Positions 18,101 through 26,362 of a DNA stretch of 64,000 nucleotides are shown piece by piece (position 1 is the first letter of the stretch; the number at the start of each line of letters is the position of its first letter). Where the stretch lies: positions 1-64,000 of the forward strand of contig NZ_JARXHW010000021.1 in the NCBI RefSeq assembly GCF_031127805.1. Direction: 5' to 3'. Both the position numbers and the translations under genes were made by a program. The notes under the pieces are model-generated. The model was not told the origin of the DNA and ran no database searches. It saw only the letters and a list, made by a program, of their open reading frames with translations. This stretch comes from Thalassobacterium maritimum (GTDB lineage: Bacteria > Verrucomicrobiota > Verrucomicrobiia > Opitutales > Coraliomargaritaceae).

Positions 18101-18717
18101 CTGCAGTGCGCTCTTTAACTGTGAACGAGATCGACTTGCTGGCTGAAGCGATTGTCGAAGAGGTGAAGCGTCGCGGTCCGTTTCTATCTCTGGCAGATTT
18201 CGTGAATCGTCGTTTGGTGGGGAATTCAACGACTGTGGAGGGCGACTATCTCGGTCTTAAGGGAACGTTGCAAGCGGCCATCGATAAGCTGTCCATTTCA
18301 GGGCAAGGAGTTCTCAACGAAGCATACTACCAGGGCAGTCTTGCCGCTCTCGCGCTTAACTATCCCGACGGTGTGCCAGTCAACTCTAGCTACCCCGAGC
18401 ATGAAACAGGTATGCCTGGTGGATTGGGGGGCTCACGCATGTTTGGAGTGCCTGGATTCTTGACACAGGGAGATCTCCTTTCGGCCATAGCGCCGATCCT
18501 GACCGTGCGGGGGGATACCTTTACGATTCGTGCCTATGGGGAATCACTTTCCGGAATTTCGGACAAGGTGGAATCCAAAGTTTGGTGCGAAGCAGTGGTG
18601 CAACGTGTGGCGGATCCGGTGGCAGTTGGGGATTCCGTGGTGGCTCCTACGGGGGATTTTGGACGCTCTTTTCGAATCCTCTCAATTCGTTGGTTGAATG
18701 AAGCAGATGTTATTTAA
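15121..18717 (+). CDS. Giant PilX-like, type-IV-pilus-associated protein
   Basis: A 1198-residue protein starting at a GTG; the codon three before it in frame is a stop, so no earlier start is possible. The N-terminus GFALVLALSLMAFVLLLLLSITTLVRVE resembles the PilX/GspK type of prepilin-like membrane anchor, followed by EAQQNALLGVYLAVGELQ. The remainder is a long, acidic, extracellular-type region without recognised enzyme motifs; near the end, LADFVNRR and ALQAAIDKL recall the helical part of GspK-like minor pilins. Proteins of this size and N-terminus occur in Verrucomicrobia as part of pilin-like cassettes (the 'Verru_Chthon cassette protein A' type); that equivalence is my inference. It overlaps the next gene and lies in the series leading to GH78 and a sulfatase. 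Confidence 0.6.
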   Translation: MLKLPHNQSAPTAGFALVLALSLMAFVLLLLLSITTLVRVETSASGTAISRMEAQQNALLGVYLAVGELQRGLGPDQRVTAPADLLDSAPDTLESEGVLNPYWLAAYPSVQPGSEAQTLETLRAWSTDQSAADRVNWFVSARTDLSGAGVNPATTDVVALNGGDASQVITLARYKDNADAVVDVRAGKLDITNQSDSVDGRYAWWVADESAKFRINVTKDDVVLDSQPFDPRWSLMAPHQSNPSVIPELSSFDVADPSQKAKMARVSSADSLQLLDPSWETWTRENSDDYTTVAQSIPVDVTQGRLKEDLSVYLGSDLSGLNDSDFIVRGSATDLNYRGQLSVPAFQMDHSALKLPQFGLLKSWYTRGMDLSGLDQGTPAEPRAQAPDASGLHPVILRTALYFGVSYEIMPDGSVMPVYLVYPKFVLWNPHNVPIAPAKYIVQVRAFTTINTQINADLTDDGIDNPRSYAAVNITPGQEPFGYQGNLPAQPANNTFAHMNFAGGGSWALERDAEDSYPYFTFVIDNQGFAPGETLYFTGADKHPNGEYVDTEVEDVSADFNNHNLLVNADEGPLGFFYLPSGSFLTPLPNQTGDPVPTTGSSDTLQTTIYFRDTLTNAPDGNREPSLSSKLYHYSTAGDVELLQELNLKGPSYSETQIDWEHIDTEGNSGNSWSPLDRPVSYRSLDYYKNTNPFEAVAHRGHGYFISPMASPSAGNKARMMARHNFVMNEVTMADPLVSNLSSGRIYSDSIPTDNWFSGPPFPSEIPEDISYAGIVADGYDRPGGYGLYQNSSNFSQGTVYPLYDSVRMETDLFSIGFLKNVNFSQFYWQPTFTVGNSEAHTHVHRNNIKATQGSTVYTDLSYLLNESLFDRFYLSTIPQTGVFNPTADLILPNTRNRLVAGDDGTFASDTNLRNSPTAFAQSAASIAIEGGFNVNSTSVDAWRMLLASYLGESVLAADGSASHSLQNSALTSKLYPLLAEGGAVDPSAPEAWSAVRSLTVNEIDLLAEAIVEEVKRRGPFLSLADFVNRRLVGNSTTVEGDYLGLKGTLQAAIDKLSISGQGVLNEAYYQGSLAALALNYPDGVPVNSSYPEHETGMPGGLGGSRMFGVPGFLTQGDLLSAIAPILTVRGDTFTIRAYGESLSGISDKVESKVWCEAVVQRVADPVAVGDSVVAPTGDFGRSFRILSIRWLNEADVI

Positions 18718-19480
18718 TATGAATTCACGAAAATTATTTTTACTTGGACTCCTAACTGTCTGCGCCGTTCCAGTCGCATCGGCTGATGAGAAGATGAAGG
18801 CGGCAGAGATGTCTTCCATCAATTACTCGGATTTTCCCAGTATGTTGAGTCCAGATGATTTGGGTTTCAAGGTGCTGGCTCCGTTCATCGGCAAAGAAGA
18901 CTTGTTCATTCAATATGGAGCCGGTGGCTATCGCAGAATCCAAACAGTGGCGGACGGCTTAAGTCGCACGCATTATTATTCTGGTTCGAGCCCGCTCACG
19001 TTTTATCGCAAGGGTGTGGATGCGGAAGGGGAAGTAGTTTATCTACCAGCGGGATCTTGTGAGTTTAAGTCAGCAACGAAGGATGCCGTCATCTGTATGC
19101 AGAAACGCGGTGAGGAATATATCGCCTTTCCGATTGATCTGAGCCTGAAGGGACAGCCACTGGGCAGTGTGCGCTTTGTCAATTTCACGCCCGCTAATTT
19201 GGTTGTGCTGCTCAACGACGAACGAGCGGCCATCAAGCCCGGCGGCGAAGTGGTCACTACCTTCGAATCCAAAGCGAAGACCTATTTTAATTTTAAAATA
19301 GGGGCAATGTATGAGGATGAGGCCAAGATGATTTATTCCAAGCGGCATCCCTTTCGTGGAGGGATGCGCATTCTCTTTATCGGCTATGCCTCGCGCTCTC
19401 CGGCGAGTGGTGAAAGTCCCTTTCGTGTCGTGAGTCACTATGATAAAGGTCCAGAGGTCCGAGCGATGTCGGCCGAGTGA
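18698..19480 (+). CDS. Secreted protein of unknown function
   Basis: A 260-residue protein with a signal peptide (RKLFLLGLLTVCAVPVASA). The annotated ATG overlaps the end of the giant pilin-like gene by 20 bp; an ATG at 18719, just after that gene's stop, is equally plausible. The mature part is beta-rich with blocks such as LFIQYGAGGYRRIQTVADG, HYYSGSSPLTFYRKG and VRFVNFTPANLVVLLNDE. No catalytic motif or named family is recognised. Its tight coupling to the PilX-like gene suggests a partner role in the same surface or secretion structure, which is inference from position only. Confidence 0.6.
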   Translation: MKQMLFNMNSRKLFLLGLLTVCAVPVASADEKMKAAEMSSINYSDFPSMLSPDDLGFKVLAPFIGKEDLFIQYGAGGYRRIQTVADGLSRTHYYSGSSPLTFYRKGVDAEGEVVYLPAGSCEFKSATKDAVICMQKRGEEYIAFPIDLSLKGQPLGSVRFVNFTPANLVVLLNDERAAIKPGGEVVTTFESKAKTYFNFKIGAMYEDEAKMIYSKRHPFRGGMRILFIGYASRSPASGESPFRVVSHYDKGPEVRAMSAE

Positions 19481-19535
19481 GCCTATAATCTTGCAGCGTC
19501 TATTTCTGAATTTCCACAACTGTTAAACGATCTAC

Positions 19536-21851
19536 ATGACTTCATTGAGTGACCAATCTGTTTGGCTGGTTTCGCCCTTATCGAGCGAATCGACACCAAC
19601 ATCTGCATCTTATTTTCGCACTAAGTTCGAGCTTCCAAATGAAGTGACGAAGGCGGTCTTGCGCTTTTCAGCACTCGGCATTGTGGAGCCGTGGATCAAT
19701 GGCGTGCGTGTCAATGACGACTATTTTACGCCCGGGTGGAGTGACTATCGCAAGCGTGCATATGTGTGCCGTTACGAGGTAACCGAGCAGCTTGAAGTCG
19801 GTGAGAATTGCCTGGGCATTGTACTGGCCGATGGCTGGGCGGGTGCCGCTTTTGGCCCCAAGGGGCATGAAGCTCGCCACGCGCCCCAGACCATGTTTGT
19901 CGCAGAATTGCAGCTCACCTTTGCCGACGGAACGCAGCAAGTGATCGGGAGTGATGTCACTTGGAAAGTGCGGCGTGGGCCTGTCGTCAAAAATTCGCTG
20001 TATCACGGGGAGACCTATGATGCGCGTAAGGCGATGCCAGATTGGGCGTCGAGTTCCAGCGCGGAGCGCGGGTGGAAGTCAGTCGCGAGTGTGGAGACGC
20101 CGCAGGTCGAGTTGACGGAGAAAGCCTGCCCGCCAGTGCGGGTGACGGAAACCTTAGCAGTGGTGGAGCTGCGCAAAGAGTCGTCAGGCTTGATCGCCGA
20201 CTTTGGGCAAAACTTGGTCGGAGTCGTTCGTATCAAGTTAAAGGATACGCGTGCAGGTCAAAAAGTAATTTTGAAATTCGCTGAGATGTTAAATGAAGAC
20301 GGCTCGCTGTATTTAGAGAATCTGCGCGATGCGGAGGCGACGGATTGCTACATTTGCAAGGGATCTGCGGAAGAAAGCTATCAGCCGCATTTCACCTTTC
20401 ATGGCTTTCGCTATGTGCAGATCGAAGGAGTTGATTTGGACTTGAGTGCTGAAGATTTGGAAGCCTGCGTGCTGCATAATGATTTGGCCCCGCTGGGGAC
20501 GTTTCAGACTTCCAATGCGATAGTGAATCAGTTGCAGGACTGTATTCGCTGGGGGCAACGCGGAAACTTTTTAGAAGCACCGACTGACTGTCCACAACGC
20601 GACGAGCGCTTGGGCTGGTCGGGGGATGCACAGGTTTTCGTTGATACGGCATGCTTTAATTATGATTGCGAGGGTTTCTACCGACAGTGGATGGATGCCA
20701 TGCGCGATGGTCAGCGAGAGGACGGAGCGTTTCCCGACGTGGCTCCAGACATTCTAGGTTGGCATGGTAATGCCGGCTGGGGCGACGCGGGCATCATTGT
20801 GCCACATGCAGTCTGGCTGCACACTGGAGCGACCACGATTATTGAAGAAAACTGGCAGGCGATGGAGCGCTATCTGCGCTTTCTCAAAGACCGGGCGAAA
20901 CACTATATTCAGCCAGAAACCGTTTATGGTGATTGGTTGGCGGTCGATGCGGTGAAGCCGCAATGGGGGCCGACACCGAAGGATTTGATTGGCACCGCCT
21001 ATTATGCCAGAGACGCGCAACTTATGGCGCGTATGGCTGACGCGCTGGAGCGAACTGCTGCTGCGAAACGTTATAGCCAACTGGCGGCGCGGATCACTGC
21101 TGCTTTTCAGCAGCGCTTTATCACCGCGGAAGGATTGGTATTAGGAGATACCCAGACTAGTTATTTGATGGCTTTAGCTTTTGACCTCGTGCCCGAGCAT
21201 TTGATCGAGGCCGCGGGCGCACGTCTGGTGGAAAAGATCGAAGCGCGTGAGTGGCATTTGTCGACTGGCTTTCTTGGCACGCCATTGCTCAATCCGGTGT
21301 TGTCTAAGATTGGCCGCAGTGATGTCGCCTACAAGTTGTTGCTGCAGGAGAGTTATCCGAGTTGGTTGTATCCGATCAAGAACGGCGCGACCACGATGTG
21401 GGAGCGTTGGAATAGTTGGACGCGTGAAGATGGCTTTGGTCCAGTGGAAATGAATTCATTCAATCACTATGCCTACGGTGCGATCGGCGAGTGGCTGTAT
21501 CAAACAGTGGGCGGCATCTCTCCGTGCCCGGAGGCGCCAGGCTATGCGCGCGCTATTTTATCGGCTCAGCCGAGCCCCGACTTAAAGCGCGCCTCCTGTG
21601 TCTTGAAAACGCGCGTTGGCACGTATCGCTCAAAATGGACGATCAAGCGAAAGAACTTACACTGGGACCTGATAGTTCCGACGAGCGGGGAAGGGCGGGT
21701 AGTGCTGCCTGCGACGCCATGGTCGAAGGTGAAGCTCAATGGTAAATCAGTGCCGAGCCGTTTGAAGCATACCGATCAGCGCAACGCTATGTGCCTGCCT
21801 GCTGGGAAGCATCGTATTGAAATTGAGAATTGCCCGCTCGCGCATCTTTAA
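19536..21851 (+). CDS. GH78 alpha-L-rhamnosidase, no signal peptide
   Basis: A full-length 771-residue GH78 enzyme, probably cytoplasmic because the first residues (MTSLSDQSVWLVSPLSS) are not a signal peptide. Order of domains: N-terminal beta domain (WINGVRVNDDYFTPGWSDY), second beta domain (GETYDARKAMPDW), concanavalin-like domain, then the (alpha/alpha)6 barrel with the catalytic block CPQRDERLGWSGDAQ and the second acidic site MWERWNSWTREDGFG, and the C-terminal beta domain. It would cleave rhamnose from oligosaccharides after uptake, complementing the exported GH78 at 7442. It follows the secreted 260-aa gene by 55 bp and precedes a sulfatase gene by 52 bp. Confidence 0.93.
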   Translation: MTSLSDQSVWLVSPLSSESTPTSASYFRTKFELPNEVTKAVLRFSALGIVEPWINGVRVNDDYFTPGWSDYRKRAYVCRYEVTEQLEVGENCLGIVLADGWAGAAFGPKGHEARHAPQTMFVAELQLTFADGTQQVIGSDVTWKVRRGPVVKNSLYHGETYDARKAMPDWASSSSAERGWKSVASVETPQVELTEKACPPVRVTETLAVVELRKESSGLIADFGQNLVGVVRIKLKDTRAGQKVILKFAEMLNEDGSLYLENLRDAEATDCYICKGSAEESYQPHFTFHGFRYVQIEGVDLDLSAEDLEACVLHNDLAPLGTFQTSNAIVNQLQDCIRWGQRGNFLEAPTDCPQRDERLGWSGDAQVFVDTACFNYDCEGFYRQWMDAMRDGQREDGAFPDVAPDILGWHGNAGWGDAGIIVPHAVWLHTGATTIIEENWQAMERYLRFLKDRAKHYIQPETVYGDWLAVDAVKPQWGPTPKDLIGTAYYARDAQLMARMADALERTAAAKRYSQLAARITAAFQQRFITAEGLVLGDTQTSYLMALAFDLVPEHLIEAAGARLVEKIEAREWHLSTGFLGTPLLNPVLSKIGRSDVAYKLLLQESYPSWLYPIKNGATTMWERWNSWTREDGFGPVEMNSFNHYAYGAIGEWLYQTVGGISPCPEAPGYARAILSAQPSPDLKRASCVLKTRVGTYRSKWTIKRKNLHWDLIVPTSGEGRVVLPATPWSKVKLNGKSVPSRLKHTDQRNAMCLPAGKHRIEIENCPLAHL

Positions 21852-21903
21852 ATTCTCAAAGGCCCATTTCATCCGTCATCGGGCACGCCGCATTTTAATA
21901 ACT

Positions 21904-23733
21904 ATGTCTGCTTTAAGCACTCTATTCTACGTACCTGCGATCTGTCTCGCGACTGTTGCTTCATTGCTCGCGTCTGCGTCACAAGCTGAGCCTCAACGCC
22001 CCAATGTTGTGATGATCATCGTCGACGATCTCGGTTGGCGCGACCTCGGCTGCTATGGTAGCGAGCTCTATCAAACCCCAGCGGTCGATGCCTTGGCGGC
22101 GGAAGGCTTGAGCTTTTCAAATGCCTATGCGTCCAGTCCGCTCTGCACGCCGACCCGGGCCAGTATTCTTACGGGGCAAACGGTGGGCCGCTTGCGTTTG
22201 ACCACGCCCGTCGGGCATGTGCCTGAGGTGAAGCTCGATGCTGCGGAGCGTGCGAGCGCGGCGGCTGGTCTGCCGATGACGGAGCCGGAAACCAATAACC
22301 GGATTCCACTCGATTCGATTACCATTTCCAAATTGTTAAAAGATGCCGGCTACGCGACTGCCTTCATGGGAAAATGGCATCTGGGCTACGATCCCTACAT
22401 TCCTGAAAACTTTGGCTTCGATCATGTTGTGGGCGGTCGTGGTTTCCCGGGGCCACCGCCTCCAGGGTTTTTTGGTCCTTGGGATACCGCAGAGACCAAT
22501 ATGCCTACGGTCGAAGGGCATCCCAATGCAGATGATGTGATCGGCGATGCGGCGGTCGATTTTATCGAGTCCAAGCAAAACGAACCTTTCTTTCTCGCGC
22601 TCTGGTTTTTCAATGTGCATGCGCCTTTCCAGGGGAAGCCCGAACTCATTGAGAAATACCGTCCACTCGCAGCGCAGGCGCAGTATCAAAAATCCGCGGT
22701 CATGGGAGCCATGGTCGAGACGATGGATCAGAACGTGGGCAAAGTCACCGAAGCACTGAAACGCTTAGGCTTGGATGAGAACACGATCGTGATTTTCTCC
22801 TCTGATAACGGAGGCAACATGTATGACCGTCCCGAGGGTGAGAATCCGACGAATAATTATCCTTTGAAAGCGGGGAAGGGCAATAACTACGAAGGCGGCT
22901 CGCGTGTGCCGCTGATTGTGAAATGGCCAGGGAAAGTGCCTGCGGGTGATTGGACCGATACCATTGCAATCAGCTATGACTTCTTTCCTACCTTGCTCGA
23001 TGTCGCGCAATTGGAGACGCCCGAAGCCGCGGTGTTGGATGGAGTGAGCTTGCTGCCCGCCTTTTCCGGTGAGTTGATGGAGCGTCCTCCTGTGACTAGT
23101 ATGTTTGGGCACACCGTGCTGGCCACGGGAAACCTTGCGAATGCGTGGGTGCGTGATGGCAAATGGAAGTTGCTACGTTTCTTTAAGCTCGGTGCCGATC
23201 AGGAGGACTTACTGGAGCTGTATGATCTGTCGATCGATTCAGGCGAAACCCAGAACTTGGCTTTGGAACATGTAGAAGTCGCCGAGCGATTGAACGACTG
23301 GTTGGACGCGCATTTGGCCGAGACCGATACCTTGCTGCCTCGTCAGAACCCGAACTACGACCCAGAGATGAAGCAAGCTGGGTTCGTGATGCAATCCGGT
23401 GGTTATTTCATCGGCGGCCAAGATGCGACTAAGGCGACAATTACCTCCAATGCCGATCGAGTGGTGCTACGCTACTATCCAGAGGCGGGCGCTACGGGCG
23501 ACCAGTTGGAATTTCAGTTGATGTCAAATTGTGTGATCTCTGCCACAGTGGGCCTTGGCGATGGACCACTCTACGGGGCGCCGATCACTGTGAATTCTGA
23601 TCTCACTTCGGGACTCGTCGTAGTGCCGATCGGGCGTGCTTACGAGCGTGGGCCCATTACACTGTTGCTCGATATGGAGCAACCAGGCCGCAGCCATATT
23701 AGTGCGGTGCAACTGAGCGACAGCCATCGGTAG
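21904..23733 (+). CDS. Secreted S1 sulfatase
   Basis: A formylglycine-dependent sulfatase. The start at 21904 is preferred over one at 21817 because it gives a signal peptide (TLFYVPAICLATVASLLASA) and avoids overlap with the GH78 gene. RPNVVMIIVDDLGWRDLGC carries the metal-binding Asp pair; SPLCTPTRASILTGQ contains the CxPxR activation motif with Cys81 as the residue converted to formylglycine. FMGKWHLG and SSDNGGN are further S1 active-site blocks. The C-terminal 100 residues form a beta-sandwich-like extension beyond the sulfatase fold. The activating enzyme is not in the window. It ends the rightward series that begins at 15121. Confidence 0.92.
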   Translation: MSALSTLFYVPAICLATVASLLASASQAEPQRPNVVMIIVDDLGWRDLGCYGSELYQTPAVDALAAEGLSFSNAYASSPLCTPTRASILTGQTVGRLRLTTPVGHVPEVKLDAAERASAAAGLPMTEPETNNRIPLDSITISKLLKDAGYATAFMGKWHLGYDPYIPENFGFDHVVGGRGFPGPPPPGFFGPWDTAETNMPTVEGHPNADDVIGDAAVDFIESKQNEPFFLALWFFNVHAPFQGKPELIEKYRPLAAQAQYQKSAVMGAMVETMDQNVGKVTEALKRLGLDENTIVIFSSDNGGNMYDRPEGENPTNNYPLKAGKGNNYEGGSRVPLIVKWPGKVPAGDWTDTIAISYDFFPTLLDVAQLETPEAAVLDGVSLLPAFSGELMERPPVTSMFGHTVLATGNLANAWVRDGKWKLLRFFKLGADQEDLLELYDLSIDSGETQNLALEHVEVAERLNDWLDAHLAETDTLLPRQNPNYDPEMKQAGFVMQSGGYFIGGQDATKATITSNADRVVLRYYPEAGATGDQLEFQLMSNCVISATVGLGDGPLYGAPITVNSDLTSGLVVVPIGRAYERGPITLLLDMEQPGRSHISAVQLSDSHR

Positions 23734-23781
23734 CTCCTGAATTAGCCGTAACAGATCCGATAAAAACTCATGCATTGCGAG

Positions 23782-23812
23782 TTGACAAAAGTTCATAAGA
23801 AAGGTTTCTTAT
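23782..23812 (+). promoter_or_regulatory. Promoter with embedded palindromic operator
   Basis: A consensus -35 TTGACA is at 23782-23787. The perfect palindrome ATAAGAAA-GG-TTTCTTAT covers 23795-23812 (14-bp core 23797-23810) and overlaps the likely -10 (TCTTAT, 23807-23812). It lies 14 bp before the pseudopilin ATG. This is the best-formed of the seven operator copies and its position implies repression. Confidence 0.7.
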
Positions 23813-23825
23813 TGCATACCTCATC

Positions 23826-24506
23826 ATGAAAAAACTACCTAAAGCTGCCTTTACCCTGATTGAATTATTAACTGTGATCGCTGTGATTGCGGTTCTCGCG
23901 GCGATCTTAATCCCTGCTGTCGGTGCAGCCCGACACCGAGCGAATAGTTCGAAAAGTGTGTCCAACCTCAGGCAGATCGGGAACGCGGTGTCGTTGTTTA
24001 CAAATCAGCACAAAGGCATTTTTCCTTTGCTCAACCGCAAGTTGAGTGATCCGGATAGCACGTCGCAGTATTTTTGGGTGCAAGCCTTGGAAGAAGAGAT
24101 TTTGGAGTGGGATCGCTCGGAGTCGGGCAAGCACCCGATGTTTGATGATCCGACGGCGCAAAAGAGTCATGGCATCAGCGACTATGGCGGCAGCACCTAT
24201 ATTTTTCTAGATGCGAATCCGGACAATACGGATCGTTCGACTTCTGGGTTCAGTGTGAATCGTCTCGAAAATCCCGCACAGACACTCGTGCTTTGCACCG
24301 CCTATGCGGAAAATACTGGAAACGCGTCTTGGTATATTCAGGGCGATTTCGCCAAAGGATCGAATCCGACGAATATACCGGAGCCCCGTTTAAATAATGG
24401 CGAGGTGGGCGTGGTCTTTGCGGATGGCCACACTGAGTTACTTAGTCGTGAAAAAGTTTACGATTTGGAGTTTCGCAAACGTCTTTTTGACCCGTCCGAA
24501 TATTAA
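23826..24506 (+). CDS. Type II pseudopilin-like protein (prepilin N-terminus)
   Basis: The N-terminus KAAFTLIELLTVIAVIAVLA is a textbook type IV prepilin/pseudopilin signal: cleavage before the Phe, Glu at +5, then a hydrophobic helix. The C-terminal region contains VGVVFADGHTELLSREK, the 'H-x9-DG'-like end seen in planctomycete and verrucomicrobial pilin-like proteins (DUF1559-related). At 226 residues it has the size of such proteins. It is the first gene behind an operator-bearing promoter and leads three sulfatase genes and a carbohydrate-binding-like gene, with gaps of 17, 6, -1 and 6 bp, so all five are probably one transcript. Its role could be in secretion or surface display of the downstream enzymes (inference). 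Confidence 0.88.
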   Translation: MKKLPKAAFTLIELLTVIAVIAVLAAILIPAVGAARHRANSSKSVSNLRQIGNAVSLFTNQHKGIFPLLNRKLSDPDSTSQYFWVQALEEEILEWDRSESGKHPMFDDPTAQKSHGISDYGGSTYIFLDANPDNTDRSTSGFSVNRLENPAQTLVLCTAYAENTGNASWYIQGDFAKGSNPTNIPEPRLNNGEVGVVFADGHTELLSREKVYDLEFRKRLFDPSEY

Positions 24507-24523
24507 TCCCGCTTCAGTTTCCT

Positions 24524-26356
24524 ATGTCTATTTTTAAGTCTTTAGTTCTGGGGACATTGCTTGGCCTTGTCGCGCTTACCGTGGGCGCGAAACAGCCTAA
24601 TATTATTCTGATTGTTGCGGATGATTTGGGTTGGCGTGATAGCTCCGCCTATAAGAGTGAGTTTTATCAAACTCCAGGCATCGATCGTTTGGCGAGCGAA
24701 GGGGTGCTTTTCACGGATGCCTATTCGTCGAACCCCCTGTGCTCGCCGACGCGTGCCAGCATTTTGACTGGTCAGTCGCCGGCGCGTTTGCGTTTCACCG
24801 CCGCGTCGGGACATATTCAGCAGGCGATTTTAGATCCCAAGCAAGGGACTGCGGCGGCTGTGGATAAGCCGGCTATCATCCCTCAATCGCGCTCACGTCT
24901 GCCCAATGAATACGTCACCTATGCCGAGCTTTTACAAGAGGCTGGCTATCGCACCGCGTTTATGGGGAAGTGGCATGTCGGTTCCGCTCCCTACATCCCC
25001 GAAAATCAGGGCTTTGATGTGGTGATCGGTGGACGTCATCATCCGGGGCCACCACCTCCGGGAGGCTTCTTTGCGCCATGGGAAGTGGAGACGATTCCCG
25101 ACTACCCGAAAGGCACGCATATCTCCGATGCGATCACCGATGAAGCGTTGAAGTTTATCAAAGCCAATCGCAGCGATCCTTTTCTACTCAACCTGTGGTT
25201 TTACGATGTGCATGCACCGTTTCAAGCGAAGCCTGCCTTGGTCGATAAGTATGAGCAATTGGTCGACCCCGACTACCCGCAACGCTCGCCGACGATGGGG
25301 GCGATGATTGAGGCAATGGATCAAAATATCGAACGCCTGTTGCAGGAGCTCGATCGTATGGGCCTGCGCGACGACACCATTATTATTTTCACCTCCGACA
25401 ACGGCGGCAACATGTATAACGAAGTCGATGGCACCACACCGACCAACAACTTTCCGCTGAAGAGTGGTAAGGGCAATAACTACGAGGGCGGGGTGCGTGT
25501 GCCCTTGATTGTTTCGTGGGCAGGCGTATCACGTCCAGGCACCATGACGGATTCGGTGGTGTGCTCTGCTGATTTGTATCCTACGATCTTGAACATGGCA
25601 GGCTTGCCGCAGCATCCTGAGCATCACAAAGATGGCATCGACTTTAGTGCAGCCATTGCAGGGGAATTCTTTGATCGCGGCCCCTTCATTTCGCACTTTC
25701 CACACTATGTGCCGGCCACGGATAATTTACCTAACACTAGTGTGCGCGTTGGTGACTATAAGTTGTATCGCTTTTACTACGACGGCGAAAATCAAGCGCA
25801 CCGCTATGAGCTCTATAACTTGAAAACGGATATCGGTGAGACGAACAATCTTGCCGACAGTATGCCGGAAAAAGTTTCGCAGTTGGACGCGACTATTGAG
25901 GCCTATTTACAAGAAGCCGAGGTGCTGGTGCCGATCAAAAATCCGCGCTTCGCTAGTAAACCGGTGATGGGCTGGAACGTGATCGGCGATGTTGAACTCA
26001 CAGCCGAAGATGGAGTGCTCCGCATGGATAGTCATGGTCGTGATCCTCGGATCAGTAGTCACGACTTTCATCATGTCAGTGGCCCCGTGGCGCTGTCCTT
26101 TACGATGCGTTCCAAATCGATTGGAAAGGGCCAAGTCTTTTGGACATCGCCCACGGTGAAAGGCTTTAAGGGCGACCATTCGGCTAGCTTTTCGGTCAAG
26201 CAAGATGGCGCCTGGCATGATTACGTGGTCCAGCTGCCGTTCACTGGAAAATTGAACTCAATACGTTTAGATCCCTCGCAGGGTGAGGGTAGGATCGAAC
26301 TTAAAAACATACGTCTGCTCGGTTCAAACGGGCAGGTCTTACACACTTGGAAGTAA
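24524..26356 (+). CDS. Secreted S1 sulfatase with C-terminal carbohydrate-binding-like domain
   Basis: A sulfatase closely related in layout to the one at 21904. Signal peptide at residues 1-22 (LVLGTLLGLVALTVGA). QPNIILIVADDLGWRDSSA provides the metal-binding Asp pair and NPLCSPTRASILTGQ the activation motif with Cys73. FMGKWHVG and TSDNGGN are conserved. After about residue 480, a beta-sandwich domain follows that ends in SIRLDPSQGEGRIELKNIRL. The same 'RLDP...E-I/L-x-x-I' signature recurs in the proteins at 29713 and 36823. It is the second gene of the pseudopilin operon. Confidence 0.92.
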   Translation: MSIFKSLVLGTLLGLVALTVGAKQPNIILIVADDLGWRDSSAYKSEFYQTPGIDRLASEGVLFTDAYSSNPLCSPTRASILTGQSPARLRFTAASGHIQQAILDPKQGTAAAVDKPAIIPQSRSRLPNEYVTYAELLQEAGYRTAFMGKWHVGSAPYIPENQGFDVVIGGRHHPGPPPPGGFFAPWEVETIPDYPKGTHISDAITDEALKFIKANRSDPFLLNLWFYDVHAPFQAKPALVDKYEQLVDPDYPQRSPTMGAMIEAMDQNIERLLQELDRMGLRDDTIIIFTSDNGGNMYNEVDGTTPTNNFPLKSGKGNNYEGGVRVPLIVSWAGVSRPGTMTDSVVCSADLYPTILNMAGLPQHPEHHKDGIDFSAAIAGEFFDRGPFISHFPHYVPATDNLPNTSVRVGDYKLYRFYYDGENQAHRYELYNLKTDIGETNNLADSMPEKVSQLDATIEAYLQEAEVLVPIKNPRFASKPVMGWNVIGDVELTAEDGVLRMDSHGRDPRISSHDFHHVSGPVALSFTMRSKSIGKGQVFWTSPTVKGFKGDHSASFSVKQDGAWHDYVVQLPFTGKLNSIRLDPSQGEGRIELKNIRLLGSNGQVLHTWK

Positions 26357-26362
26357 TTATTT

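Noticed and set aside
21817..21903. Upstream start of the sulfatase at 21904
   Set aside because: The extension is basic, overlaps the GH78 gene and spoils the signal peptide that begins at 21904.
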